Source: Rhodococcus zopfii NBRC 100606 = JCM 9919 | Lineage (GTDB): Bacteria; Actinomycetota; Actinomycetes; Mycobacteriales; Mycobacteriaceae | Direction: 5' to 3' | DNA length: 64,000 nt | Assembly (NCBI RefSeq): GCF_001895025.1 | Contig: NZ_BCXI01000031.1 | Location: 1-64,000, forward strand | Part shown: positions 17,535 through 25,620 of the stretch, one piece after another | Position numbering within the stretch: the stretch's first letter is position 1 | How the letters are laid out: each line of letters begins with the position of its first letter | Notes under the pieces: model-generated | What the model was told of the DNA's origin: nothing | What the model saw: only the letters and a program-made list of their open reading frames with translations | The model's database searches: none | Program-made: the position numbers and the translations under genes

Positions 17535-17839
17535 TGAATGCAGCCGACCGAGCCACCAGCGCCGACTGGCCGTTGTACGAGGTATTCCTCCGCGGCAAGC
17601 GCGGACTCAATCACGTCCATGTCGGTTCGCTGCATGCCGCCGACGACGAGATGGCGCTCAGGCACGCCCGCGACGTGTACACCAGGCGCAATGAAGGCGT
17701 GAGTATCTGGGTGGTGCAGGCGAACTCGATCGCGGCATCCAGCCCGTCCGAGAAGGATCCGTACTTCGCGCCCAGTGGCGACAAGGTCTACCGCCACCCC
17801 ACCTTCTACGAAATCCCCGACAACGTTCCCCACATGTGA
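17531..17839 (+). CDS. paaB: Phenylacetyl-CoA epoxidase subunit PaaB
   Basis: A 102-residue PaaB with the typical core [20 protein letters not shown] and the C-terminal [16 protein letters not shown]. It bridges PaaAC heterodimers in the epoxidase complex. ATG at 17531 overlaps the paaA stop as ATGA and is five bases from AAGGAG; the second ATG at 17534 is an equally possible start. Confidence 0.95.
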   Translation: MMNAADRATSADWPLYEVFLRGKRGLNHVHVGSLHAADDEMALRHARDVYTRRNEGVSIWVVQANSIAASSPSEKDPYFAPSGDKVYRHPTFYEIPDNVPHM

Positions 17840-17887
17840 CCCGGCCGGCTCGCTCGCGCGGCCGTCCACAATCTTCGAGGATGCACG

Positions 17888-18805
17888 ATGACCGACCACG
17901 ACCACGCCTACGACGGCCTCGTCGACGAGGACAGCCACGACCAGTGGGTCTTCGGCACCAGCTTCGACGACCCACTGGCCGGCGTCGACACCACGGCCCC
18001 CGACGACGTCGATCTCTCGGCGCTCGCCACCTACTGTCTGATGCTCGGCGACGATGCGCTGATCAGTTCGCAGCGCCTGACCGAGTGGGTCACGCGTGCA
18101 CCGGAACTCGAAGAGGAGGTCGCCCTCGCCAACGTCGCGCTCGACCTGCTCGGCCAGGCGCGCCTTCTCCTGGCGCGGGCGGCCGCGGCCGACGCGGCCG
18201 TCGTGCCCCACGTCTCCGACACGGCACAGCTTCCGGGTGAGGATGCCCTCGCCTTCTTCCGCGACGAGAACCAGTTTCGCAACGTCCGACTCGTCGAGAT
18301 CGACAACGGTGACTTTGCGCAGACCGTGATTCGCCTGCTGGTGTTCTCGACGTGGCGACTCGCACTCCTCGACGGGTTACGGGAGTCCCGTGATCCGGTC
18401 CTTGCCGCCGTGGCCGTCAAAGGCGTCAAGGAACTCACCTACCACCGCGACTACGCCGCCCGCTGGACCGTCACACTTGGTTGCGGCACAGCCGAATCGA
18501 AAGCGCGGATGGAATCGGCCCTCGACCGCGTGTGGCCGTACGTGGACGAGCTCTTCGTCCCCACCAGCGAGGAACGCGCGCTCGCTGCGGTGGGTGTAGC
18601 GGTCGATCCCGGCGAGCTACGGGAGGAGTTCGACACAGTTCTCGATCAGGTGTTGCACGCTGCCGAGCTGTCCGCGCCGACCGGCCGCGTCGCCGGCACG
18701 GTAGGAGGACGTGCGGGCCGTCAGGGCCTGCACAGCGAAGCGCTCGGATTGCTCCTGGCCGAGATGCAAGTGGTCGCCCGGGCGCATCCGGAAGGCGTGT
18801 GGTGA
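17888..18805 (+). CDS. paaC: Phenylacetyl-CoA epoxidase structural subunit PaaC
   Basis: A 305-residue ferritin-like subunit that stabilises PaaA. Recognisable parts are LATYCLMLGDDALISSQRL, ANVALDLLGQAR, the FRDENQFRNV stretch and LTYHRDYAARW. The 48-base gap after paaB has no terminator. The N-terminus is extended by an acidic stretch of about 40 residues rich in Asp and His, longer than in E. coli PaaC (248 residues). Confidence 0.94.
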   Translation: MTDHDHAYDGLVDEDSHDQWVFGTSFDDPLAGVDTTAPDDVDLSALATYCLMLGDDALISSQRLTEWVTRAPELEEEVALANVALDLLGQARLLLARAAAADAAVVPHVSDTAQLPGEDALAFFRDENQFRNVRLVEIDNGDFAQTVIRLLVFSTWRLALLDGLRESRDPVLAAVAVKGVKELTYHRDYAARWTVTLGCGTAESKARMESALDRVWPYVDELFVPTSEERALAAVGVAVDPGELREEFDTVLDQVLHAAELSAPTGRVAGTVGGRAGRQGLHSEALGLLLAEMQVVARAHPEGVW

Positions 18806-18806
18806 C

Positions 18807-19331
18807 ATGTCCGCTTCCACACACGCCGAGCTGCACGTCCGCGGTGCGCGGCGTATCGCGGAGTCGGTTCTCGACCCCGAGATGCCGATGCTGACCCTCG
18901 CGGATCTCGGTGTCCTGCGCGATGTCGAGGTGGGAGCAGACGGTGCCGTGGTCGTCATCATTACCCCCACCTATTCGGGCTGCCCCGCCATGGCCACGAT
19001 GCGCGACGACATCCAGCACCGTCTGCAGCTCGCGGGCTTCCCCTCGGTCGAGGTGAGGACCACGCTCTCGCCTCCATGGAGCACCGACTGGATAACCGAC
19101 GAGGGACGTCGGAAACTGCACGAGAACGGCTACTCCACTCCCGGCCCGGCTCCACGCCGCAGTACTGGCCCGGTGCCGTTGACGCTCACCGCCGCTCCTC
19201 GGACGATCGAATGCCCGCGGTGCGGTAGTGCCGACACCCACCTCGACTCCGAATTCGGCGCGACATTGTGCAAGGCCCTCTACCGGTGCCTCGATTGCCT
19301 GGAGCCCTTCGATCATGTGAAAGAGATCTGA
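18807..19331 (+). CDS. paaD: PaaD, iron-sulfur maturation factor for the epoxidase
   Basis: A 174-residue protein with an N-terminal MIP18/DUF59 domain (DPEMPMLTLADLGVLRDV, then PTYSGCPA) and a C-terminal zinc-ribbon-like domain with CPRCG and CLDC. PaaD is required for epoxidase activity, probably through Fe-S assembly on PaaE. The ATG at 18807 is one base after the paaC stop, and the gene ends two bases before paaE. Confidence 0.93.
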   Translation: MSASTHAELHVRGARRIAESVLDPEMPMLTLADLGVLRDVEVGADGAVVVIITPTYSGCPAMATMRDDIQHRLQLAGFPSVEVRTTLSPPWSTDWITDEGRRKLHENGYSTPGPAPRRSTGPVPLTLTAAPRTIECPRCGSADTHLDSEFGATLCKALYRCLDCLEPFDHVKEI

Positions 19332-19333
19332 AT

Positions 19334-20431
19334 ATGGACACTGTGGACACCACGAGACCCGCTGTCTCGACGCGCAACAGGCCCTTCCACACCCTCACGG
19401 TCGCAGCAGTCGAGGCGCTGTGCGACGACGCCGCTGCCGTCACCTTCGAGATTCCTGCCGATCTTTCCGGGGAGTTCGCGTTCGGCGCCGGACAATCCCT
19501 CACGCTCCGTCGCACCGTGGATGGCGTCGAGCACCGACGCTCGTACTCCATCTGCGCCCCAATCGGTTCCACGCCCCGTATCGGGGTCCGCGAAGTCACC
19601 GACGGGCTCTTCTCGAACTGGCTGGTCCACCAGGTACGCCGGGGCGACAGGATCGATGTCCAGCCCCCTTCCGGATCGTTCGTCGCCGATCCCGCCGCCG
19701 GTGGCCGGCACGTCCTGATCGCGGCGGGCTCCGGAATCACCCCGATGCTCTCGATCGCCGCGACGATGCTCGTCAACCCTGAGACCGAAGTGGTTCTCCT
19801 CTATGGGAATCGGCACACGCGTTCGGTGATGTTCGCCGAGGAGATCGCAGACCTCAAGGATCGATACGGTGCGCGCTTCCACGTCGTCCACGTCCTGTCT
19901 CGGGAGCCCCGTGAGGTGGAGCTCTTCTCCGGCCGTCTCGACGCCGACCGGCTCCGCGCGATCTTCGGTGCCGTGGTGCCGATCGCCGGTGTCGATCATT
20001 TCTGGTTGTGCGGGCCGTACGGCATGGTCACCGATGCCGAGTTCGTACTCGGCGAGCTGGGCGTCGACCCGAAGCGTGTCCGCCAAGAACTGTTCTATGT
20101 CGACGACGTGCCCCCATCCCCGGCACGTCACCGTGACGAGGGGGTCACCGGCCCGAGCAGCGAGGTCACCCTCGTCCTCGACGGACGCTCGACCACCGCG
20201 ACGTTGCCGCGGAACGAGACGATCCTCGACGCCGCAGAGAGCTATCGATCGGATCTGCCGTTCGCCTGCAAGGGCGGAGTATGTGGCACCTGTCGCGCGA
20301 AGGTCACCCACGGAGACGTCGACATGCGACGCAACTACGCGCTCGAGGACTACGAGGTCGATGCCGGCTTCGTCCTCACCTGCCAGAGTTATCCGGACAG
20401 CGGCGACGTGACCGTCGACTTCGACGCCTGA
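19334..20431 (+). CDS. paaE: Phenylacetyl-CoA epoxidase reductase PaaE
   Basis: A 365-residue reductase with a flavin domain (RRSYSICAP), nucleotide domain (AAGSGITPML, WLCGPYGM) and a C-terminal [2Fe-2S] domain with CKGGVCGTCRAKV followed by a fourth Cys in LTCQSYP. It passes electrons from NADPH to the PaaA diiron centre. It has the same domain order as the KshB-like reductase at 5222-6250 but a shorter linker. ATG at 19334 follows the paaD stop after two bases. Confidence 0.95.
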   Translation: MDTVDTTRPAVSTRNRPFHTLTVAAVEALCDDAAAVTFEIPADLSGEFAFGAGQSLTLRRTVDGVEHRRSYSICAPIGSTPRIGVREVTDGLFSNWLVHQVRRGDRIDVQPPSGSFVADPAAGGRHVLIAAGSGITPMLSIAATMLVNPETEVVLLYGNRHTRSVMFAEEIADLKDRYGARFHVVHVLSREPREVELFSGRLDADRLRAIFGAVVPIAGVDHFWLCGPYGMVTDAEFVLGELGVDPKRVRQELFYVDDVPPSPARHRDEGVTGPSSEVTLVLDGRSTTATLPRNETILDAAESYRSDLPFACKGGVCGTCRAKVTHGDVDMRRNYALEDYEVDAGFVLTCQSYPDSGDVTVDFDA

Positions 20432-20495
20432 CCGCCCGGCCCACCCTTCACCGCATCAACCCAGTCGCGCCCGACCGCGGCACCCGGAGACCACT

Positions 20496-21791
20496 ATGAC
20501 CAGCACTGTCACCCCGTCACAGGACATCGAATTCGCAACGCGCGACCGAATCTCGTCCCTGCAGCTCGAGCGCCTCCAGTGGTCGCTGCGCCACGCCTAC
20601 GCGAACGTCCCGCACTACCGGAAGTCGTTCGACGACGCCGGGGTCCACCCCAGCGATCTCAAGGACCTCTGCGACCTCGCGAAGTTCCCGGTCACCACGA
20701 AGGCAGACCTGCGGGACAACTACCCGTTCGGAATGTTCGCAGTGCCACAGGATCGCGTGTCACGAATTCACGCATCGTCGGGAACGACGGGACGTCCCAC
20801 CGTGGTCGGGTACACCGCGACCGACCTCGACAACTGGGCCGACCTGATCGCGCGGAGCCTTCGCGCCGGCGGCGTGAAACCGTCCGACAAGGTCCACGTC
20901 GCCTACGGGTACGGATTGTTCACTGGCGGACTCGGTGCCCACTACGGCGCAGAAAGGCTGGGCTGCACGGTCATTCCGATGTCGGGAGGGATGACCGAGC
21001 GTCAGATCCAGCTGATCGAGGATTTCCGCCCGGATGCGATCATGGTCACCCCGTCGTACATGCTCACGATCGTCGACGCGATGATCGCCAAGGGAATCGA
21101 TCCCGCCCGAACGTCACTGCGCACGGGCGTCTTCGGAGCGGAGCCGTGGACCGAGGAGATGCGCGGTGAACTCGAGCAGCAGTTGAACATGGACGCCGTC
21201 GACATCTACGGTTTGTCCGAGGTCATGGGTCCTGGGGTCGCGATGGAGTGTGTGGAAACCAAGGACGGACTTCACATCTGGGAGGACCACTTCTATCCGG
21301 AGGTGATCGACCCGATCACCGGCGAGGTGCTGCCCGACGGTGAGGAGGGCGAACTCGTCTTCACCTCGCTCACCAAGGAGGCGATGCCGATCGTTCGATA
21401 CCGCACCCGCGACCTCACCCGACTGCTACCGGGCACCGCGCGCACGATGCGTCGCATACAGAAGGTGACCGGCCGCACCGACGACATGATCATCCTGCGC
21501 GGGGTCAATCTCTTTCCGACGCAGATCGAGGAGCTCATTCTCGCGGTGCCCGGTCTGGCTCCTCAGTTCCAGTGCGTTCTCGACCGCCCCGGCCGCATGG
21601 ACGAGCTGACCGTCCGCGTCGAGTCCCGGGCGAACGGCTCGACTCACGAGGCCGACCAGCAGGCCGGCAGGCTGCGGAAGTTGGTGAAGGATCGCATCGG
21701 TGTCACCGTCGTCGTGGAGGTCCTGTCCCCGGGGAGCCTGGACCGATCGATCGGCAAAGCTCGTCGCCTGATAGACAATCGACCTTCCTGA
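20496..21791 (+). CDS. paaK: Phenylacetate-CoA ligase PaaK
   Basis: A 431-residue phenylacetate-CoA ligase. The P-loop SSGTTGRPTVVGY is near residue 91, AYGYGLFTGG and the GAEPWTEEMR segment follow, the A5 motif is YGLSEVMGPG, and the C-terminal domain carries TGRTDDMIILRGVN. It makes phenylacetyl-CoA, the substrate of the epoxidase and, in other bacteria, the inducer that releases the repressor. It is the last gene of the plus-strand paa operon and is followed by a hairpin. Confidence 0.95.
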   Translation: MTSTVTPSQDIEFATRDRISSLQLERLQWSLRHAYANVPHYRKSFDDAGVHPSDLKDLCDLAKFPVTTKADLRDNYPFGMFAVPQDRVSRIHASSGTTGRPTVVGYTATDLDNWADLIARSLRAGGVKPSDKVHVAYGYGLFTGGLGAHYGAERLGCTVIPMSGGMTERQIQLIEDFRPDAIMVTPSYMLTIVDAMIAKGIDPARTSLRTGVFGAEPWTEEMRGELEQQLNMDAVDIYGLSEVMGPGVAMECVETKDGLHIWEDHFYPEVIDPITGEVLPDGEEGELVFTSLTKEAMPIVRYRTRDLTRLLPGTARTMRRIQKVTGRTDDMIILRGVNLFPTQIEELILAVPGLAPQFQCVLDRPGRMDELTVRVESRANGSTHEADQQAGRLRKLVKDRIGVTVVVEVLSPGSLDRSIGKARRLIDNRPS

Positions 21792-21799
21792 AAATGATT

Positions 21800-21830
21800 G
21801 GGGCGCCCCGGATCCGATCCGAGGCGCCCC
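21800..21830. terminator. Bidirectional terminator hairpin
   Basis: GGGGCGCC (21800-21807) pairs with GGCGCCCC (21823-21830), with further inner pairing. It lies between the convergent paaK and TetR genes and can serve both. Confidence 0.75.
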
Positions 21831-21867
21831 GCGTCTTGTCGGTACGTCCGTCACCCGGAAACCCGGG

Positions 21868-22476
21868 TCAGGCTTTCATCCCATCGAAGGTGAGTGCGAC
21901 TACCGCGTCGGCGAGCTCGGGAACCGATTCGCCCCCGCGAGGCCTGTACCACTCGATCAGCGAGTTGACCATCCCGAACACCAGCCGGCTCGTGAGCGCC
22001 GGGTCGATCCCCGGCCTGAGGTCGCCCTCCTCGGCGGCTGCCACCACCAGATCACTCACGAAGGCATCGAATTCCCGCCGGCGCGCGAGTGCGCGTCGTT
22101 CGACCGCGGTATTCCCACGAACCCTGAGAAGCAATGTCACATAGGGAAGCTCGGTCACGAGCACCTCGACGCTTCGCCGCACGAGGTACTCGAGTCGATC
22201 GATGGACCGGCCGCTGGTCACCTGATCTTCGGTCGTCACCGCGAAGAGCGCGTTGAGGGCCCGGGCCAGCGCGAGTTCCAGGAGCTCCGTCTTGCCGGAT
22301 ACATGGTGGTAGATCGACGACTTCGTGATGCCGAGCCGCTGGGCAAGCGCCTCCATGCTGGTGCCGTCGTACCCCTTGTCGTTGAACACCTTCACCGCAA
22401 CGGCAAGCAACGAGTCGAGATCGTATCCCGGTCGCCCGGGCGACCCCGTTCTTTGGACTGAACCTGCCGCCGCCAC
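21868..22476 (-). CDS. TetR-family regulator of the paa genes (PaaR-like)
   Basis: A 202-residue TetR protein. The helix-turn-helix is in the N-terminal third (GTSMEALAQRLGITKSSIYHH, shortened here), followed by a helical ligand domain with LEYLVRRSVEVL. Given its place at the end of the paa cluster and the identical palindrome in front of itself and of paaF, it is very likely the phenylacetyl-CoA-responsive repressor. GTG at 22476 is the start; the operator at 22538-22551 is 61 bases upstream, consistent with autoregulation. Confidence 0.85.
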   Translation of the reverse strand: MAAAGSVQRTGSPGRPGYDLDSLLAVAVKVFNDKGYDGTSMEALAQRLGITKSSIYHHVSGKTELLELALARALNALFAVTTEDQVTSGRSIDRLEYLVRRSVEVLVTELPYVTLLLRVRGNTAVERRALARRREFDAFVSDLVVAAAEEGDLRPGIDPALTSRLVFGMVNSLIEWYRPRGGESVPELADAVVALTFDGMKA

Positions 22477-22537
22477 TCGCGCGTTCCTTCCAGGACGTGG
22501 ACACCCCGCCTCAGAACGTGCGGCTCGACATCAGTCT

Positions 22538-22551
22538 ACCGAAGGTTCGGT
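22538..22551. promoter_or_regulatory. paa operator, copy 4 (upstream of the TetR gene)
   Basis: ACCGAAGGTTCGGT, identical to copy 2 before paaF, lies upstream of the minus-strand TetR gene. This supports autorepression. Confidence 0.75.
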
Positions 22552-22600
22552 AATCCCCGTCGACCGACCGCAAGATCAGGATGTCCCGGGCACGACAATG

Positions 22601-22637
22601 CCCACGCCCTCCGCGCGATGTGCGCGGAGGGCGTGGG
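22601..22637 (-). terminator. Strong hairpin terminator after the SDR gene
   Basis: Sixteen-base perfect arms (22601-22616, 22622-22637) with a five-base loop start about 23 bases beyond the SDR stop on the minus strand. No T tract follows, as is common in actinobacteria. Confidence 0.75.
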
Positions 22638-22659
22638 CGTGCAGGGCCCGGTGCCGGTG

Positions 22660-23442
22660 CTACGGGAGCACCGCGCCGCCGTCCACGTGCAGAGACTGCC
22701 CGGTGACGTTGGCCGCGTCCGCCGAGAGCAGGTACGCGACGGCTCCGGCGACATCCTCGACGGTCTGCGGGCGCTTCATCGGGATGAGCTGGTCGACCAT
22801 CGCGCCGAAGATCTGCTCGGCCGCCACCCCAGCCAGGGCCGGGTCGTGCTCGGCGAGCCAGCCCGCGGACTGCCGCCACATGTCCGTCCAGATCAGTCCG
22901 GGCAGAACCGCATTGACTCGAACGGAAGGGGCGAGCGCACGGGCCGAGGACTGGGTCAACGCCAGCACCGCCGCCTTCGACGAGCCGTACGCGGTGAGCA
23001 ACTCGTGCCCGTTTCGGGCCGCGATCGAGGAAAAGTTCACGACAGCACCTTCGCGACCACGCATGGCCAGCTCTGCGGCGAAGGCCTGGATGGCGAAGAA
23101 GACCCCGCGGACATTGACCGCGTATGTCTTGTCCCAGGTATCCACGTCGAGCCCGTCGAACTGCCAGAATCCGCCGAGCCCGGCCACGTTGACGAGACCG
23201 TCGAGGTCATCGTGGGCGGCGAAGGCTTCCGCTACGGCCGTCTGCAGCGCACCCACGTCGCAGATGTCCACCACGTGGGTGGTCACCGTCACTCCACGCG
23301 ACCGCACTGCGGCAGCGGTTTCCGCCAACCGCTCTTCGTCGATGTCGAGCAGTGCCACACCCCGACCGTCGGTGGACATCCGTTCGGCGACACCGCGACC
23401 GAGGCCACCTCCGGCACCCGTGACGAGGACCGCGCCCGCCAT
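22660..23442 (-). CDS. Short-chain dehydrogenase/reductase
   Basis: A 260-residue classical SDR: GAGGGLGRG cofactor turn at the N-terminus, LDID acidic end of strand 2 (suggesting NAD), VNVAGLGG, and the catalytic Ser/Tyr/Lys set (NFSSIA, YGSSK). The C-terminus VTGQSLHVDGGAVLP is typical. The start abuts the stop of the cupin gene, so the two are one transcript. The substrate is unknown; the context, a cupin dioxygenase-like protein and a LysR regulator, points to a small aromatic or hydroxyketone pathway. Confidence 0.88.
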   Translation of the reverse strand: MAGAVLVTGAGGGLGRGVAERMSTDGRGVALLDIDEERLAETAAAVRSRGVTVTTHVVDICDVGALQTAVAEAFAAHDDLDGLVNVAGLGGFWQFDGLDVDTWDKTYAVNVRGVFFAIQAFAAELAMRGREGAVVNFSSIAARNGHELLTAYGSSKAAVLALTQSSARALAPSVRVNAVLPGLIWTDMWRQSAGWLAEHDPALAGVAAEQIFGAMVDQLIPMKRPQTVEDVAGAVAYLLSADAANVTGQSLHVDGGAVLP

Positions 23443-24027
23443 CTAGCGGTCCGCCCGAGCAGGCAGGTGCGCGACCGCGTCGTTCGCCGCGGCGAGGTCG
23501 TAGAGCAGGTCGTGCGTGATGACCCCGGCGACGGTGCCGTCCTCGTTGTACCCGACGATCGGACCGTGGAAGACGCCGAACATCAGGGACTCAACCTCCT
23601 GCTTGGGCAGATGCACGATGCCGGCCGGTTCGTAGATGTAGTGGTTGGGGCCGATGGATTCGGCCTCACCCTCGTACGCCCAACGGCCGAAGATGTTGAA
23701 CGCCTCCGCGGCACCGCAATGCATGTGCAGCGGCGCCTGCGCATTCTCCGCCACGTACAGCAGGATCGAGGCTGCACCAGTGGTCTCGTTGATGTTCAGG
23801 AGCTTGAAAGAGGTACCCGGCATCGGGAACGGGGTCCACGGGATCTCATCGCAGTTGTTGACCCGGGAGGCGAGGCTGAGCGTCGGGCCGGTCATCGGGG
23901 AGCTCGCGCGAGCGAAGACCTCTGCGACCGGAGCGTTGGACTGCGGGTCGATTTCGGGACCGGTCGGTTGCGGACGGATCGGATCGACCACACGAGCATC
24001 GTCATGATGAGTGGCGTTGACAGACAT
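23443..24027 (-). CDS. Cupin protein, 2,4'-dihydroxyacetophenone dioxygenase-like
   Basis: A 194-residue cupin. The metal-binding signature is seen in PLHMHCGAAEAFNIFG (two His and a Glu) and HLPKQEVESL, with EPAGIVHLP between. The PWTPFPMPGTSFKLLNIN segment resembles the 2,4'-dihydroxyacetophenone dioxygenase family, which splits an aryl hydroxyketone. The ATG at 24027 has AGGAGGA eight bases upstream; the longer frame to 24060 lacks this. It is transcribed divergently from the LysR gene and probably controlled by it. Confidence 0.75.
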   Translation of the reverse strand: MSVNATHHDDARVVDPIRPQPTGPEIDPQSNAPVAEVFARASSPMTGPTLSLASRVNNCDEIPWTPFPMPGTSFKLLNINETTGAASILLYVAENAQAPLHMHCGAAEAFNIFGRWAYEGEAESIGPNHYIYEPAGIVHLPKQEVESLMFGVFHGPIVGYNEDGTVAGVITHDLLYDLAAANDAVAHLPARADR

Positions 24028-24108
24028 CGAATTTCCTCCTGGATTTGCGGACCCACTCATACTCCGATGTGGCGACCGTCACGTCCATGACGTATTCTCA
24101 CTCGATCG

Positions 24109-24124
24109 TTAGACGAATACCTAA
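24109..24124. promoter_or_regulatory. LysR-type binding-site candidate
   Basis: TTAG-N8-CTAA is an inverted repeat that contains a T-N11-A box, in the 108-base divergent region between the cupin operon and the LysR gene. Its right end lies 11 bases before the LysR ATG. Confidence 0.5.
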
Positions 24125-24135
24125 GGTCGTGCACG

Positions 24136-25038
24136 ATGGATCTGAATCTACGGCTCGTGCGGTACTTCGTGGCCGTTGCCGATGCCGGGACCTTCACGAA
24201 AGCAGCTGAGCAACTGCATATTGCGACGCCGTCGCTGAGTCAGCAGGTACGCAAGCTCGAAGTGGAGCTGGGCGTCTCGCTGCTCGAGCGTGACCACCGC
24301 GGAGCTCGTCTCACGGCGGCCGGGCAGGACTTCCTCGAGGAGAGCCGGGTACTGCTGGCGGCCGCCGAATCCGCGATCGGCGCGGCCCGCCGCCACCAGC
24401 GCAGCTCGTCCGGCAAGATGCACCTCGGATTCCTTGCCGGCGGCGCCGGGGAGCTGACCCGTCCGATCGTCGACGAGTTCCAACGACGAGAACCCGAAGT
24501 GGAACTGGAACTGACACAGCTGGCGTGGGGGGACGAGCTGTCGGCCTTGACCTCCGGTCGGGTCGACATAGTGGTCGCCCGCCCGCCTCTCGAGTCGCAC
24601 CCCCGGCTACGCCGGGTCGTTCTGTTCGAGGAGCCTCGTGTCCTGCTGATGGCACACGACCACCCGCTGGCCCGCCGACGGAAGCTGCGAATCGCCGACC
24701 TCGCCGATGTCGTTCAGGTGGACACCCGAGAAGGGACCCGAGACTGGCGCAACTGGTGGTCCATCGATCCACGGCCGGACGGCACACGCCCCACCTACGG
24801 CCCCAGGGTGAACAGCGTCGAGGAGATGGTCCAGGTCGTCGCGACCACCGATGCGGTCGCAATCACGGGCGCAGGCGTGGCCAGCCTGTTCCGGCGGGCG
24901 GAGACCACCTCGCGACTCATCGCGGACGCCGCTCCGTCGACCGTCGAACTTGTCTTCCTGGCCTCGGACATGCCCAGCGCCGTCGAACGTTTCGTGGCGG
25001 TCGCGGTCGAGCTGAGCGCTGTCCTCGGCACCCGCTGA
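24136..25038 (+). CDS. LysR-family transcriptional regulator
   Basis: A 300-residue LysR protein. The winged helix occupies the first 60 residues (RLVRYFVAVADAGTFTKAAE, then PSLSQQVRKLE) and is followed by a periplasmic-binding-protein-like effector domain. It is divergent from the cupin-SDR operon, the standard arrangement for an activator of its neighbour. The effector is unknown. Confidence 0.92.
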   Translation: MDLNLRLVRYFVAVADAGTFTKAAEQLHIATPSLSQQVRKLEVELGVSLLERDHRGARLTAAGQDFLEESRVLLAAAESAIGAARRHQRSSSGKMHLGFLAGGAGELTRPIVDEFQRREPEVELELTQLAWGDELSALTSGRVDIVVARPPLESHPRLRRVVLFEEPRVLLMAHDHPLARRRKLRIADLADVVQVDTREGTRDWRNWWSIDPRPDGTRPTYGPRVNSVEEMVQVVATTDAVAITGAGVASLFRRAETTSRLIADAAPSTVELVFLASDMPSAVERFVAVAVELSAVLGTR

Positions 25039-25067
25039 CCCAGAGGGAGGCTCTCCTTCTCAGGGTC
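25037..25067 (+). terminator. Terminator hairpin after the LysR gene
   Basis: GACCC (25037-25041) pairs with GGGTC (25063-25067), with an inner stem AG-x-GG-x-GG / CC-x-CT and a four-base loop at 25051-25054; one mismatch and one bulge. The left arm overlaps the stop codon. Confidence 0.5.
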
Positions 25068-25249
25068 CCGAACCGGCGCTGCCGACTCGGCAGGGACATC
25101 GCTCCCTGCACTGCATGGCGTCCGTTGCGATCGGTGGGTGCAGGCGCGCCATACCCGGGGGGACCGGCAATCCCATCGGTGATCCCGTTTCCTCCTCCAC
25201 CTACGGATCGTGCAGCCGAAACGTGTGGTGACCGCCACCGCATCGCCGA

Positions 25250-25577
25250 GCAGCTTGGTGTGCGCACGTTGACCAGCTCGTCGAGCGTCTCCAGCAGCGC
25301 GTAGAACCCGTCGATCTGCGCCGCCGGCACGACCACCAACTGCGTGGCGCGGGCCAGGACCTCACGGGCCACGTCGGAGGTTGCGCCGGCGCCGCAGTCA
25401 GCGACGATCACGCGGTCGTCGGCGATGAGCAAGTCGAGGATCTCCGCGTACACCGCACCGTCCGCGGCAGTGTCGCGGTGCAGTGTCGGGGTCCGCGCGG
25501 ACTGCCGTCGGGAACCCGAGTCGCAGAGTGCCCTTGTCCGGGTTGGAGTCGACAACCGCCACCGGGTCACCCATCAT
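25250..25577 (-). pseudogene. Broken ParA/MinD-like ATPase fragment
   Basis: Reading leftward from ATGATG at 25572-25577, one frame gives GDPVAVVDSNPDKGTLRLG (strand-2 region of a MinD-like ATPase); further on, a different frame gives DDRVIVADCGAGATSDVA and a following QLVVVPAAQ segment, the Walker-B region of the same fold. The Walker A loop, the junction and the C-terminus are missing, so this is a frameshifted internal fragment. It lies in the 582-base gene-free stretch 25039-25620, which otherwise holds only the LysR terminator and nothing I recognise. Confidence 0.55.
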
Positions 25578-25620
25578 TCGAAACTCGATGTGCCGCAGTC
25601 GAGTCGATGCTGCAACCGGA

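Noticed and set aside
24084-24098. Further GAGAAT-N3-ATTCTC copy before the LysR gene
   Set aside because: Only the ATTCTC half is present; the other half does not match, so it is a chance half-site.
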